Assembly: GCF_000721105.1 (NCBI RefSeq) | Contig: NZ_JOEV01000039.1 | Location: 81,514-145,513 of the forward strand | Length of the DNA stretch: 64,000 nt | Direction of reading: 5' to 3' | Source of the DNA: Streptomyces cellulosae | GTDB taxonomy: Bacteria > Actinomycetota > Actinomycetes > Streptomycetales > Streptomycetaceae | Part shown: one piece after another, positions 17,026 to 28,400 of the stretch | Numbering within the stretch: the first letter of the stretch is position 1 | Layout: each line of letters opens with the position of its first letter | Program-made: the position numbers and the translations under genes | Notes under the pieces: model-generated | What the model was told of the DNA's origin: nothing | Seen by the model: the letters and a program-made list of their open reading frames with translations, nothing else | The model's database searches: none

Positions 17026-18420
17026 TTATACGCCCTGACTGACAGAGCTCATATTGAAATCGGGGATCCGCAGCGCGGGCATCGCGGCCTTGGTGAACCA
17101 GTCGCTCCACTCCCGGGGCAGCGTCTTTTCGGTGCGCCCCGCCTCGGTCGCCCGCCCCAGCATGCCGACCGGCGACTCGTTGAACCGGAAATTGTTCACC
17201 TCGCCGCTCACCTCGCCGTTCTCGACGAGGTAGACACCGTCCCGGGTCAGGCCCGTGAGCAGCAGCGTGGCCGGGTCGACCTCGCGGATGTACCAGAGGC
17301 AGGTCAGCAGCAGCCCGCGCTCGGTGTTCGCGACCATCTCCTCCAGAGAGGTGTCCTCGCCCCCGTCCAGGATCAGGTTGTCGATGCCCGGCGCCACCGG
17401 CAGCCCGGTCAGCGCGGCGCTGTGCCGGCTGGTGAGCAGGTTGCTCAGCTCGCCCTGGCGCACCCACTCGGTGGCGGCCAGCGGCAGGCCGTTGTCGAAC
17501 ACCGACGAGTCGCCGCCGGAGGAGTGCGCGAGGACGAACGGCGCGGACTCCAGGCCCGGCTCGTTCGGATCGCTGCGCAGCGTGAGCGGCAGCTCGCTCA
17601 GCTTCTCGCCCAGGCGGGTGCCGCCGCCAGGCTTGGAGAACACCGTGCGCCCCTCGACCGCGTCCCGGCCCGACGCCGACCACATCTGGTAGATCAGCAG
17701 GTCCGCCACGGCGGTGGGCGGCAGCAGCGTCTCGTACCGTCCGGCGGGCAGCGCGATCCTCCGCTCCGCCCACCCGAGGCGTACGGCGAGCTCGGCGTCG
17801 AGTGCCGCCGGGTCGACGTCCTTGAAGTCCCGCGTGGAGCGGCCCGCCCACGCCGAGCGGGTACGGTCCGGCGACTTGGCGTTCAGCTCCAGCGTCCCGT
17901 TGGGCTGGTCGTGCCGCAGCCGCAGCCCCGTCGACGTACCGAGATAGCTGGAGACCAGCTCGTGGTTGGCGAAGCCGTACAGCTCACGGCCGCCCGCCCG
18001 CGCGCGTGCGAACGCTTCACCGAGCGCCGGCGCGAAGTCGGCGAACACGGCGGAGGAGGTCTCGGCGGGCGCGTCCTGGAAGTCGGGCGACCCGGCTACG
18101 CCCGTGACCAGCGGCCGGGCGTCCTCTGCGGGACCGGCCCCGCGCGCGGCGGCCTCGGCGGCCCGTACCAGGGGCTCCAGCTCGTCCGGGGTCACGGCCG
18201 ACCGCGACACGACACCGGAGGCGGTGCCCTCCTGGCCGTCGACGGTCGCGATGACGGTGAGCGTGCGGCCACGGGTGACGCCGTTGGTGGTGAGCGCGTT
18301 GCCCGCCCAGCGCAGGTTGGCGGTGGACTGCTCGTCGGCGATCACCACACAGCCGTCGGCCCGGGACAGTTCGAGGGCCCGCTCGACGATCTCGTGCGGC
18401 TTGTTCGTACGAGGACTCAT
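17026..18420 (-). CDS. tldE: TldE/PmbA-type metallopeptidase-family subunit
   Basis: This encodes 464 residues from ATG. It belongs to the TldD/PmbA family but lacks the HExxxH zinc motif of its neighbour, as expected for the TldE (PmbA) subunit. Family-typical parts are the N-terminal [20 protein letters not shown], the C-terminal [20 protein letters not shown] and [12 protein letters not shown]. TldD-TldE heterodimers degrade unfolded peptides and process modified peptides. The ATG overlaps the tldD stop by four bases. Confidence 0.93.
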   Translation of the reverse strand: MSPRTNKPHEIVERALELSRADGCVVIADEQSTANLRWAGNALTTNGVTRGRTLTVIATVDGQEGTASGVVSRSAVTPDELEPLVRAAEAAARGAGPAEDARPLVTGVAGSPDFQDAPAETSSAVFADFAPALGEAFARARAGGRELYGFANHELVSSYLGTSTGLRLRHDQPNGTLELNAKSPDRTRSAWAGRSTRDFKDVDPAALDAELAVRLGWAERRIALPAGRYETLLPPTAVADLLIYQMWSASGRDAVEGRTVFSKPGGGTRLGEKLSELPLTLRSDPNEPGLESAPFVLAHSSGGDSSVFDNGLPLAATEWVRQGELSNLLTSRHSAALTGLPVAPGIDNLILDGGEDTSLEEMVANTERGLLLTCLWYIREVDPATLLLTGLTRDGVYLVENGEVSGEVNNFRFNESPVGMLGRATEAGRTEKTLPREWSDWFTKAAMPALRIPDFNMSSVSQGV

Positions 18421-19940
18421 CGACCGGCCTCCTGGGTCGTGTTGAGGATGTTGACGCCCCTGAAGAGGGCCGACGGGCAGCCGTGCGAGACCGCCGCGAC
18501 CTGCCCCGGCTGGGCCTTGCCGCAGTTGAAGGCGCCGCCCAGCACATAGGTCTGCGGACCGCCCACCGCGGCCATGGAGCCCCAGAAGTCGGTGGTCGTG
18601 GCCTGGTAGGCGACGTCCCGCAGCTGCCCGGCGATCCGCCCGTTCTCGATCTTGAAGAACCGCTGCCCGGTGAACTGGAAGTTGTAGCGCTGCATGTCGA
18701 TCGACCAGGACCGGTCACCGACGACGTAGATCCCGCGCTCCACCCCGCCGATCAGATCCTCGGTGGACATCCCGGCGGGGTCCGGCTGGAGCGACACGTT
18801 GGCCATACGCTGCACGGGCACGTGTGCGGGGGAGTCGGCGAAGGCGCACCCGTTGGAGCGCTCGAACCCGGTCAGCCGCGCGATCCGCCGGTCCAGCTGG
18901 TAGCCGACCAGCGTGCCGTCCTTGACCAGGTCCCAGGACTGGCCCTCGACGCCCTCGTCGTCGTACCCGACGGTCGCCAGGCCGTGCTCGGCGGTGCGGT
19001 CCCCGGTGACGTTCATCAGCTCCGAGCCGTAGCGCAGCTTGCCCAGCTGGTCGAAGGTGGCGAAGGAGGTGCCGGCGTAGGCGGCCTCGTAGCCGAGCGC
19101 CCGGTCCAGCTCGGTGGCGTGCCCGATGGACTCGTGGATGGTCAGCCAGAGGTTGGACGGATCGACGACCAGGTCGTAGACCCCCGCCTCGACGCTCGGC
19201 GCCCGCATCTTCTCGGCCAGCAGCTCCGGCATCCGCGCCAGCTCCGCGTCCCAGTCCCAGCCGGTGCCCGTGAGGTACTCCCAGCCACGCCCGACGGGCG
19301 GCGCGATGGTCCGCATGGAGTCGAACTCACCGCTCGACTCGTCCACGGACACGGCTGTCAGCTGCGGATGCAGCCGGACGCGCTGCTGCGTGGTGACGGT
19401 CCCGGCGGTGTCGGCGTAGAACTTGTTCTCGTGCACGGTGAGCAGCGAGGCGTCCACGTGGTTGACGCCGTCGGCGGCCAGCAGCCGGGCACTCCACTCG
19501 CCGAGCAGCCCCGACTTCTCCTCGTCGGGCACGGTGAACGGATCGATCTCGTACGACGAGACCCACGTCTTCTCGGCATGCACGGGTTCGTCGGCCAACT
19601 CCACACGCTCTTCCGACCCGGCCGCCTTGATCACCTGGGCGGAGAGCTTGGCCATCTGCACCGCCTGCGAGGCGACCTTGGCGGCAGCGTCGAGACTCAG
19701 GTCCACCCCGGACGCGAACCCCCAGGTCCCGCCGTGCACGACCCGCACCGCGTACCCGAGGTCGGTGGTGTCCGACGACCCCGAGGGCTTGCCGTCCCGC
19801 AGCCGCCAGGAGGCGCTGCGGACCCGTTCGAACCGGAAGTCGGCATGATCGGCACCGAGCGCACGCGCGCGTGCCAGCGCGGCGTCGGCGAGTGCCCTCA
19901 GTGGGAGTGCCAGGAATGACTGATCGACTTCGTGGGGCAC
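18417..19940 (-). CDS. tldD: TldD metalloprotease catalytic subunit
   Basis: The protein has 507 residues from GTG at 19940 (PHEVDQSFLALPLRAL); the frame extends 18 codons upstream but that part lacks family similarity. The zinc-binding HExxxH motif is HESIGH (269-274), within LTIHESIGHATELDRALGYE, the active-site signature of TldD. The C-terminal domain carries GGVERGIYV and RYNFQFTGQRFFKIENG. It forms an operon with tldE. The defence island starts 241 bp away on the opposite strand. Confidence 0.95.
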   Translation of the reverse strand: MPHEVDQSFLALPLRALADAALARARALGADHADFRFERVRSASWRLRDGKPSGSSDTTDLGYAVRVVHGGTWGFASGVDLSLDAAAKVASQAVQMAKLSAQVIKAAGSEERVELADEPVHAEKTWVSSYEIDPFTVPDEEKSGLLGEWSARLLAADGVNHVDASLLTVHENKFYADTAGTVTTQQRVRLHPQLTAVSVDESSGEFDSMRTIAPPVGRGWEYLTGTGWDWDAELARMPELLAEKMRAPSVEAGVYDLVVDPSNLWLTIHESIGHATELDRALGYEAAYAGTSFATFDQLGKLRYGSELMNVTGDRTAEHGLATVGYDDEGVEGQSWDLVKDGTLVGYQLDRRIARLTGFERSNGCAFADSPAHVPVQRMANVSLQPDPAGMSTEDLIGGVERGIYVVGDRSWSIDMQRYNFQFTGQRFFKIENGRIAGQLRDVAYQATTTDFWGSMAAVGGPQTYVLGGAFNCGKAQPGQVAAVSHGCPSALFRGVNILNTTQEAGR

Positions 19941-20181
19941 GGGTGGGATTCCCTTCGCTGCTCTCCTGCAGTGGCATCGCAGGCAGTGAATCATGTCTCA
20001 CTCGGTGGATTCCTCGGGAAATACATTCGGTCCTCTCATGGGCACCGGACACGTGGAAGCCCCGCTAGAAGCGGCCTGGCAGGACAGTAGGCTGGCTCGG
20101 TCACATCAGTCGTTTCGCGGCACGCTGCCAGCTGTCGGGCGCGACACGTGAGCAAGCGGATTCAAGGGGGCCAGACCAACC
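19941..20181. promoter_or_regulatory. Divergent gap at the left edge of the defence island
   Basis: This 241-bp gap separates tldD (minus) from the island operon (plus). A TAGGCT box at 20088-20093 fits a Streptomyces -10 element for the helicase operon, but I see no convincing -35. A purine-rich aaggggg about 11 bases before the ATG can serve as ribosome site. I find no tRNA, integrase or direct repeat that marks an insertion point. Confidence 0.4.
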
Positions 20182-23100
20182 ATGGACGTCTTCGGTGTCC
20201 ACCACGACCTCATCGCCGAGTACGAGGCCTTCACCAGCGCCCTCGTCGCCGTGCGGGACCCGGAGATCGAGAACCACCTCACGGAGGAGAAGAAGCGCAA
20301 GACCCGCTGGCCCGACCCCAAACTTGCTCTGAATCCCACCTTCCGCAGTGGCGGCACGGTCGCCGAGTTGTGCGAGGACGGCCTTCTCCACGAACTGTGC
20401 CGGGACTACTTCCGGCACAAGGAGCACGAGAGCGACCCGGGCAGCCGCACTCTCTCCCTTCACCAACACCAGCGCGAGGCCATCGCGGCGGCCAACAGCC
20501 GAGACTCCTACGTGCTGACCACGGGCACAGGCTCCGGCAAGAGCCTGACCTACATCGTGCCGATCGTCGATCACGTGCTGAAGCACCCGAACCCCGAGGG
20601 GATCTCGGCGATCGTCGTCTACCCCATGAACGCGCTGGCCAACAGCCAGGTCGACGAGCTGGAGCGGTATCTCCAGTGGGGCGTTCCAGAAGACCGCCGC
20701 AAGGTGACCTTCGCCCGCTACACCGGCCAGGAGAACAGCGAGCGCAAACTCCAGGTCCTGCGGAACAAGCCGGACATCCTGCTCACCAACTACGTGATGC
20801 TGGAGTACCTCCTCACCCGTCCCGACGAACGGCGGGAGCTGATCGGCGCGGCCCGCGGCCTCCGTTTCCTCGCTCTCGACGAGCTGCACACCTACCGAGG
20901 GCGCCAAGGAGCCGACGTCGCCCTCCTCGTCCGCCGGCTACGGGACGCCTGCGAGGCGCCGGACCTCCAGTGCATCGGTACGTCGGCGACCATGGCCACG
21001 GCCGACACGTTCGCCGAGGCCCAACAGGACATCTCCGAGGTCGCCACCCGCCTTTTCGGCACGAAGATCCGCCCTGAACGCGTCATCGGCGAGACCCTGG
21101 AGCGCTCGACCGACCCCGGCCCTGAAGCCGTGCCCGGAATCCACCCCCGGGAGCCGCTCGCCGACGCCGTACGCCGTGCCGCTGCCACTCCTGCCGAACT
21201 TCCCGCCGACTACGACACCCTGCGCCGCGATCCTCTCGCCGTCTGGATCGAGGACACTGTCGGCCTCGATGTGGAGAAGGCCGGCGGACGGCTCATCCGC
21301 CGCCCCCCTCTCACCATTCCCCAGGCAGGGAACCTGCTGGCCGAGGCGAGCGGGGAGCCCGCCGAGGTCTGCCGCCGGGCCATCGAGGCGGTACTGCGTG
21401 CCGGAGCGCATGCCAGGCACCCGGAACTCGGCAGGCCGCTGTTCGCCTTCCGGCTGCATCAGTTCCTGTCCAAGGGCGACACCGTCTATGTCAGCTTCGA
21501 ACCGCCGGGCGGCCGTCACCTCACCAGCCAGTACCAGACCCGTGTCCCCGACCACCCGGACAAGCCGCTCGTTCCCCTGCACTTCTGCCGTGACTGCGGC
21601 AAGGAGTATCTGGTGGTCACCCGCCCCGACGAACACGAAGGCAAGCTCTTCGAGGCCCGTGAGGACCCGGACGCGCCCGCCGGCGACGGCGATGGCTTCC
21701 TGTTCGTCAGCGACGACCGGCCCTGGCCTGACGAGGACGACCAGGATGCGGTGTTCCGGCGCCTCCCCGCCAGCTGGGTCGAGACGGACGACGACGGTCG
21801 GTCGTCGGTGCTCAAGGCCCGAACCAGAGACCTGCCTCAGGAGGTGTGGCTCGGCCCCGACGGCCGGATCACCGAACCCGGCACCGGCCTGCGCGCCTGG
21901 TGGGTCGCCGCGCCCTTCCGCTTCTGCTTGCACTGCCGTACCTCGTACGAGCAACTGCGACTCAAGGATCTCGCCAAGCTGGGCACCTTCTCAGCGGAGG
22001 GCCGCAGCTCGGCGGTCTCGCTGATCAGCTCTCGTGTCGTGCGCTCCTTGCGCGCCCAGCCGGAGCTGAAGAAGAAGGCGCGCAAGCTCCTCACCTTCGT
22101 CGACAACCGGCAGGACGCCAGTCTCCAGGCCGGGCACTTCAACGACTTCGCGCTCGTCACGCAGGTCCGGGGCGCCCTGTACCGCGCGCTGGACGAGGCG
22201 GGGGAGGGCGGGCTGGCCTTCGACCGCCTGCCCCAGGCCGTGTTCGACGCCCTCGGCCTGCCGGTGGAGGCCTATGCCAGAGTTCCGGGAGCCAAGTTCC
22301 ACCAGCGCGATCTCGCCCACTCCGCGCTGCGTGCACTGCTCGCCTACCGTGTCTACGCCGACCTGGAGCGCGGCTGGCGTGTCACCATGCCCAACCTGTC
22401 CCAGACAGGTCTCCTGCGCTTCGAGTACACCGACCTGGCCGAGATCGCCGCCGCCCCCGAGTGCTGGGAGGGCTGTCACCCTCTGCTCACCGGTGACACG
22501 GCTGCCCACCGCGAGCAGCTCGCTCGCGACCTCCTCGACGAAGTGCGTCGCTCTCTCGCGGTGGAGGTGGAATGCCTCACCCAGGAAGGTTTCGACCGTC
22601 TCGGCAGCATCAGCGACGCCCATCTCGTCAACCCGTGGGCATTGTCCGCACGTGAGCCGCGTGTCCGCTCGCGTCTGGCGTACGCGGGCCGGGGACAGAC
22701 CGGCACGGCGGCAGACGCGGTGCATTTCAGCGGTCTCGGCGGCTACGGCCGCTACCTTCGCCGCATCGGCCAGTTCGCGGCCCTCCCCGGCCAGGCCGGT
22801 AAGCGCATTCCCGTCGCCGACGCAGACGCGGTCATCCGTGACCTGATGCGGGTGCTGCGGGAGTGCGGCCTGCTCGTCGCCGTCCAGGAGGAGCGCGACG
22901 GCTCCGTCGCCCATCAGCTGCGCGCGTCCGCGCTGCGCTGGCTACGGGGCGACGGCACCAGACCCGAGCCCGACCCCGTGCGCAAGGTGACAGACGCGGA
23001 CGCCGAGGTCCGGGTCAATCCCTACTTCCGCGACCTCTATCGCGACGGAGCCGCCGGGCTCACCGGCATCAAGGCGCACGAGCACACCGCGCAGGTCGAC

Positions 23101-25428
23101 GCCCAGACCCGCCTCGTCCGCGAGAAGGCGTTCCGCAACGGCGAGTTGGACATCCTGTACTGCTCTCCCACCATGGAGCTGGGCGTCGACATCGCCGAGC
23201 TGAACGCGGTCGGTATGCGCAACGTCCCGCCGACCCCCGCCAACTACGCGCAGCGCTCCGGGCGCGCGGGCCGCAGCGGACAGCCCGCACTCGTCACCAC
23301 CTACTGCTCCACGGGCTCACCGCACGACCAGTACTACTTCCGGCGTCCCGGACTCATGGTTTCCGGCAGCGTCACTCCACCGCGACTCGACCTCGCCAAC
23401 GAGGAGCTGATCCGCTCCCACGTCCACTCGATCTGGCTCGCCGAGACGGGGGTTCACCTCGGCAGTCGTCTCACCGATGTACTGGACGCCGAAACCGTCG
23501 GCGAGGCCGGCCGGTGGCCGCTGGACCTGCTGCCGCAGGTGCGGGGTGCCCTGGACAGCGAACCCGTCCGGCTGCGCGCCATCAGCCGGGCCACCGAAGT
23601 TCTCGCCCCTCTGCACGACGAACTCTCCGACGCGTCGTGGTGGTACGAAGGGTGGGTCGAGCGCACGGTACGCCAGGCGCTGGGAAGCATCGACGCGGCG
23701 TGCGAGCGCTGGCGCCGCCTCTACCGCACGGCCCGCACCGAGGTCGAGCAGCAGCACCGCCGTGCCAACGATCTCTCACTCAGCCGCAGGGACCGCGACC
23801 TTGCGGCCGGCCGGCGCGCCGAGGCCGAGAACCAACTGAAGCTGCTGCGCAATGAGGCCGACAGCGAGTCGTACAGTGACTTCTACACCTACCGCTACTT
23901 CGCCTCCGAGGGTTTCCTGCCCGGCTACTCCTTCCCTCGGCTGCCGCTCGCCGCGTATGTGCCAGGGGAGCGCTCGGCCGGAAAGTACGGCCAGCGCAAC
24001 GGCGCGTACATCCAGCGCCCGCGTTTCATCGCCGTCGGCGAGTTCGGGCCGGGCGCGCTGATCTACCACGAGGGCAACCGCTACACCATCGACCGCGTGA
24101 CCGTGCCGATGGGCGACCGTCCCGGGCAGGTCGCGACCAGCGACATACGGCTCTGCGAGGCGTGCGGCTACTGGCACGACCGGGCCGAGGGCGCCGACCG
24201 GTGCGAGAACTGTGACGTCCCGCTCCACCGCACCCTGCCGAAACTGATGCAGCTCACCCAGGTGCACGCCGAGCCGCGCCGCCGGATCTCGTCGGATGAG
24301 GAGGAGCGTCTCAAGCGCGGCTTCCATCTGCGGACCGTCTACCGGTTCGCCCCGGGGGGCGCGTACGAGGCCCCGGTGCGTAGTGTGGAGGGAGCACCGC
24401 TCGCAGAAGTGGCCTACGGCGACTCGGCGAGTGTGCGCGTCCTCAACCTCGGCTACCGCAAGCGCGACGGCAAGGACCGTTCGGGCCAGGGTTTCTGGCT
24501 CGATCCGGTCAGCGGCAGATGGCTTTCGGAGGGCAAGGTCGCCCGCATGGACGAGGAGTCGGCGGAGGAGGAGTCCCTGGCCTCCTTCGACCGGGCCCAG
24601 CGCACCCTCAAGGTCATCCCCTACGCCCAGGACACCAAGAACATCGCCGTTGTGCGGCTGGCGGAGCCGGTGGATGACATCACCGCCGTGTCGCTGCGCT
24701 ACGCCCTGGAGCGTGGCATCGAGGCACATTTCCAGCTGGAGGACTCCGAGCTGGAGAGCGAGAACCTCCCGGACGCCGAGAAGCACGGCCGGACGCTGTT
24801 CGTCGAGAGCGCCGAGGGCGGTGCCGGTGTGCTGCGGCGCCTGTACGACGACGAGTACGCCCTGGCACGGGTGGCGAGGGAAGCGCTGCGGATCATTCAC
24901 TACGACGAGGACGGCAAGGACCACGACCGGGCCGACGGTGCCGTCGAGCGCTGTGAACTCGGCTGTTATGACTGCTTGTTGTCCTACTCCAACCAGGGAT
25001 TCCACAAGCAGATCGACCGCCACCGTGCCGCACCGTTGCTGGTCGCGCTTGCCCGGTCCCGTACCGGCGATGGCTCCCGTCCGCGAGCTTCGGCGGCGTC
25101 GGTGCCGCGTGCGGAACCGCAGACGGGGGCCGCGCCGGACACACCCGTCGAGGCGTTCCTGCGCCTTCTCGCGGACAACGGCCACCGCCTCCCCGACGAG
25201 ACGGCCACTCCGGTCGCGGACGTGGTCTACCACCTCCCTGGTGCCGAAGTCGCCGTGTTCCTGGAGCACGACAGGGCCCATCGGCTCACCGAACAGGACG
25301 AGTACCGCATGATGGACGACGGCTGGCTGGTGATCAGGGCCGGAGCCGAACCCGACTGGAAGGACACCGTGCGCGCATACCCGGACGTCTTCGGCATCGG
25401 CCGCGACCACAGGGGAGGCAACCGATGA
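20182..25428 (+). CDS. Large superfamily 2 helicase with DUF1998/MZB zinc domain (DISARM/MrfA/DruE-like)
   Basis: The protein has 1748 residues. RecA domain 1 has TGTGSGKS (about 113-120), DELH (233-236) and TSAT (about 267). The second helicase half is far downstream, with SPTMELGVDIAELN (about 995) and QRSGRAGRSG (about 1022). The 700-residue spacer holds two CxxC knuckles (CRDCGKEY near 470, CLHCRTSY near 584). Another Cys cluster (CEACGYWH, CENCDVPL) is near 1324. A DUF1998/MZB signature CELGCYDCLLSYSNQ lies near 1592. The last 110 residues (ADVVYHLPGAEVAVFLE, then YPDVFG) look like a degenerate PD-(D/E)XK or Vsr-like fold. It is the first gene of an overlapping three-gene operon and is probably an antiphage ATP-dependent translocase. 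It could be read as a fused DrmA-DrmB. Confidence 0.85.
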   Translation: MDVFGVHHDLIAEYEAFTSALVAVRDPEIENHLTEEKKRKTRWPDPKLALNPTFRSGGTVAELCEDGLLHELCRDYFRHKEHESDPGSRTLSLHQHQREAIAAANSRDSYVLTTGTGSGKSLTYIVPIVDHVLKHPNPEGISAIVVYPMNALANSQVDELERYLQWGVPEDRRKVTFARYTGQENSERKLQVLRNKPDILLTNYVMLEYLLTRPDERRELIGAARGLRFLALDELHTYRGRQGADVALLVRRLRDACEAPDLQCIGTSATMATADTFAEAQQDISEVATRLFGTKIRPERVIGETLERSTDPGPEAVPGIHPREPLADAVRRAAATPAELPADYDTLRRDPLAVWIEDTVGLDVEKAGGRLIRRPPLTIPQAGNLLAEASGEPAEVCRRAIEAVLRAGAHARHPELGRPLFAFRLHQFLSKGDTVYVSFEPPGGRHLTSQYQTRVPDHPDKPLVPLHFCRDCGKEYLVVTRPDEHEGKLFEAREDPDAPAGDGDGFLFVSDDRPWPDEDDQDAVFRRLPASWVETDDDGRSSVLKARTRDLPQEVWLGPDGRITEPGTGLRAWWVAAPFRFCLHCRTSYEQLRLKDLAKLGTFSAEGRSSAVSLISSRVVRSLRAQPELKKKARKLLTFVDNRQDASLQAGHFNDFALVTQVRGALYRALDEAGEGGLAFDRLPQAVFDALGLPVEAYARVPGAKFHQRDLAHSALRALLAYRVYADLERGWRVTMPNLSQTGLLRFEYTDLAEIAAAPECWEGCHPLLTGDTAAHREQLARDLLDEVRRSLAVEVECLTQEGFDRLGSISDAHLVNPWALSAREPRVRSRLAYAGRGQTGTAADAVHFSGLGGYGRYLRRIGQFAALPGQAGKRIPVADADAVIRDLMRVLRECGLLVAVQEERDGSVAHQLRASALRWLRGDGTRPEPDPVRKVTDADAEVRVNPYFRDLYRDGAAGLTGIKAHEHTAQVDAQTRLVREKAFRNGELDILYCSPTMELGVDIAELNAVGMRNVPPTPANYAQRSGRAGRSGQPALVTTYCSTGSPHDQYYFRRPGLMVSGSVTPPRLDLANEELIRSHVHSIWLAETGVHLGSRLTDVLDAETVGEAGRWPLDLLPQVRGALDSEPVRLRAISRATEVLAPLHDELSDASWWYEGWVERTVRQALGSIDAACERWRRLYRTARTEVEQQHRRANDLSLSRRDRDLAAGRRAEAENQLKLLRNEADSESYSDFYTYRYFASEGFLPGYSFPRLPLAAYVPGERSAGKYGQRNGAYIQRPRFIAVGEFGPGALIYHEGNRYTIDRVTVPMGDRPGQVATSDIRLCEACGYWHDRAEGADRCENCDVPLHRTLPKLMQLTQVHAEPRRRISSDEEERLKRGFHLRTVYRFAPGGAYEAPVRSVEGAPLAEVAYGDSASVRVLNLGYRKRDGKDRSGQGFWLDPVSGRWLSEGKVARMDEESAEEESLASFDRAQRTLKVIPYAQDTKNIAVVRLAEPVDDITAVSLRYALERGIEAHFQLEDSELESENLPDAEKHGRTLFVESAEGGAGVLRRLYDDEYALARVAREALRIIHYDEDGKDHDRADGAVERCELGCYDCLLSYSNQGFHKQIDRHRAAPLLVALARSRTGDGSRPRASAASVPRAEPQTGAAPDTPVEAFLRLLADNGHRLPDETATPVADVVYHLPGAEVAVFLEHDRAHRLTEQDEYRMMDDGWLVIRAGAEPDWKDTVRAYPDVFGIGRDHRGGNR

Positions 25429-28400
25429 GCCACGTCCCCGGGACGCTCATCCGCGCCCGGAACCGCGACTGGATCGTGCTGCCCGGCACCACCGAAGAGC
25501 TGGTCCTCGCCCAACCTCTCGACGGAGACCGCGAGTTCGTCGCGGCCCTCTTTCCAGGCGAGGTCGGCAAGCCGGGCTTCGGCCGCCCACAGCCACGGCC
25601 AGGTGAGGCCGGTGACTTCGCCTCCGCCTCGCTGCTGCGCACCGCCCTGCGGATCGCCTCGACGGCGGGCGCGGGCCCCTTCCGCTCACTGGCCTCGGTC
25701 GCGGTACAGCCCCGCCAGTATCAGCTGGTCCCGCTGATGATGGCTCTGCGTATGGACCCCGTACGTCTCCTCATCGGCGACGATGTCGGTATCGGCAAGA
25801 CCATCGAGTCCGCGCTGATCGCCCGGGAGCTCGTGGAGCAGGGTTCCGCACGGAACATGACCGTGCTGTGCTCGCCCTCGCTCGCCGAACAGTGGCAGCG
25901 CGAGCTGCGCGACAAGTTCGGCATGGAGGCGGAGCTGGTGCTGCCGTCCACCGCCGCGCGTCTGCAGAAGGCGATCGACGACCCCAACCTGTCGATCTTC
26001 GACCACTATCCGGTCACGGTCGTATCCACCGACTTCATCAAGCAGGACGAGCGCCGTGACGCGTTCCGCCGCCACTGCCCCGACCTGCTCATCGTCGACG
26101 AGGCCCACACCTGCGTCGGCGCCGGCAGCGGCGACGAGCCGCAGAAACGCTACGAGCTGCTGTCGGCGCTCGCCGACCGCGAGGAGCGCGACCGCCACCT
26201 GATCCTGGTCACCGCGACCCCTCACAGCGGAGACCCGCAGGCTTTCTCCAAGCTCACCGGCCTCCTCGACCCCTCACTGCGCACTCTGGACACCAGCCGG
26301 TCCGCTGACCGCGATCGGCTGGCCCGCCACTTCGTGCAGCGCCGCCGCCACGACATCAAGCGGTACGTCGGTCAGGACACACCCTTCCCCGAGGACCGGG
26401 ACACCCAGGACGCGCTCTACCGGCTCGACGCCGACTACGCCCGCTTCGTCGCCGACATCATCGCCTACACGCGCCAGCAGGTACGTCACCCCGGTGGCGA
26501 CCACCAGCAGCGCATGTCCTGGTGGACGGCGCTCACCTTGCTGCGCTGCGTCCTGTCCTCGCCCGCCGCGGCCGCCGCGACCCTGCGAACCCGTTCGCTC
26601 GTCGCCGCCACTCGCAGCAAGACCGAGGCCGAGAAGCTGGGCCGGGCCGCCGCTTTCGAGCTCTCCGACGACGAGACCGCCGAAGGCATGGACCTGGTCC
26701 CCGGCTCACTCCCGGACGAGCCGGAGACCGCGAGGGAAGCCGAGGACGGCCGTACGGACGAGGCCAGGCGCCGCAGGGCCGAGGCAAAGGCCCTCGCTGC
26801 CTTCGCCGAGCGGGCGGACGCCCTCGCCGGACCCGAGACCGACGCCAAGCTGCGCATACTCGTGGACCGGGTCAAGCGGCAGCTGGTCGACGGCTACGAC
26901 CCGATCGTCTTCTGCCACTACATCCCGACCGCCGAGTACGTCGCCAAGCACCTCAAGGAGGAACTGGGCCGCAACGCGAGCGTCGAGGCGGTCACCGGCA
27001 CCCTCCACCCCGACGCCCGCCAGGCCCGGGTGGACGAACTCACTGCACGGCGCGGCCGGCACGTACTGGTCGCCACCGACTGCCTCTCCGAGGGCGTCAA
27101 CCTCCAGGACCACTTCGGCGCAGTCATCCACTACGACCTGTCGTGGAACCCGACACGCCACCTCCAGCGCGCGGGTCGCGTCGACCGCTTCGGCCAGCCG
27201 CGCCGCCGCGTCCGCGAGATCACTGTCTACGACACCGACACCGGCATCGACGGCCTCGTCCTGAAGGTGCTCATCCAGAAGCACAAGGACATCGCCGACC
27301 AGACCGGTGTGGCCGTCCTCGTCCCCGACCAGGGCCGGGGCGTCCTCGAAGCCCTCGCCAGCGCGCTGCTGCTGCGCGGCAGGCAGCCCGAGGGCCAGCT
27401 CACACTGGACTTCGAGGAGGACCCCGACTTCGGCCGCGCCCGCGAAGCCCTGCACAAGGAGTGGGAGTCGGCCGCCGAGCGCGAGTCGAAGGTGCTCACC
27501 AAGTTCGCCCACACCGGGCTGCGCCCGGAGGAGGTGGAGGCCGAACTCGACGCGCTGCGGCAGGCGTTGGGCGACCCCGGCGACATCGCCACGTTCACCC
27601 GCGAGGCCTTGGCCCAGCTGGGCGCCCAGCCGATCGGTGACTCCCGCGACCGCGGCTTCAAAGCCCCGGTCGACCCGCTGCCGACCGGCCTCAAGCACGC
27701 CCTCGGCTTCTACGAGGACGCCGATCAGACCGTCGCGCCGGGCGGGGCTCCCAAGGCGAAGGCGAAGGGTCGCTCCCGGTCCGTTCCCCGCGACCTCGTC
27801 TTCCGGGAGGACCTTCCGGTCGCCCGCGGCGAGCACGCCCTCTTCCGCACCGATCCCGCCGTACGCGCCCTCGCCCGCTACCTCCTCGACGCGGCCGTCG
27901 ACACCAGCCTGCCGCCCGAGGAGCGCCCCGCCCGGCGTCTCGGCGTGATCCGCACCGCGGCCGTGGACCGCCGTACCGTCCTGCTGCTCGCCCGCTACCG
28001 CTTCCGCCTCACTCTGCCCCCGCGCGAGGCGGGCGAGGAAGCGCGTGTCCTGGTCGCCGACGACGCCCAGATCGTCGCCTGGCGCACCGGCGACGACGGC
28101 CGCCGCGTCTGGCTGTCCGACGAGGAGACGGCCGCCCTTCTCACCGCCACCCCCGACAGCAACACCCTTCCCGCCCTGCGCGACCAGCAGGCAGCCCGCG
28201 CCACCGCGGAACTCGATGACGACGAGGTACGCGACCACCTGACCGCCCGCGGCCGACTCCTCGCCGACCGGCTGCGCGACGCCCACCAGCGGGTCCGCGA
28301 GGCCGCCGGCCAGCGTGGCCGCGAGCGCGGCGCCGCCGCCGTACGCCGCATCGGCGTCGAGCCGTCCGGCGAGCCCGACCGGCTCGGCGTGTACGTGTAC

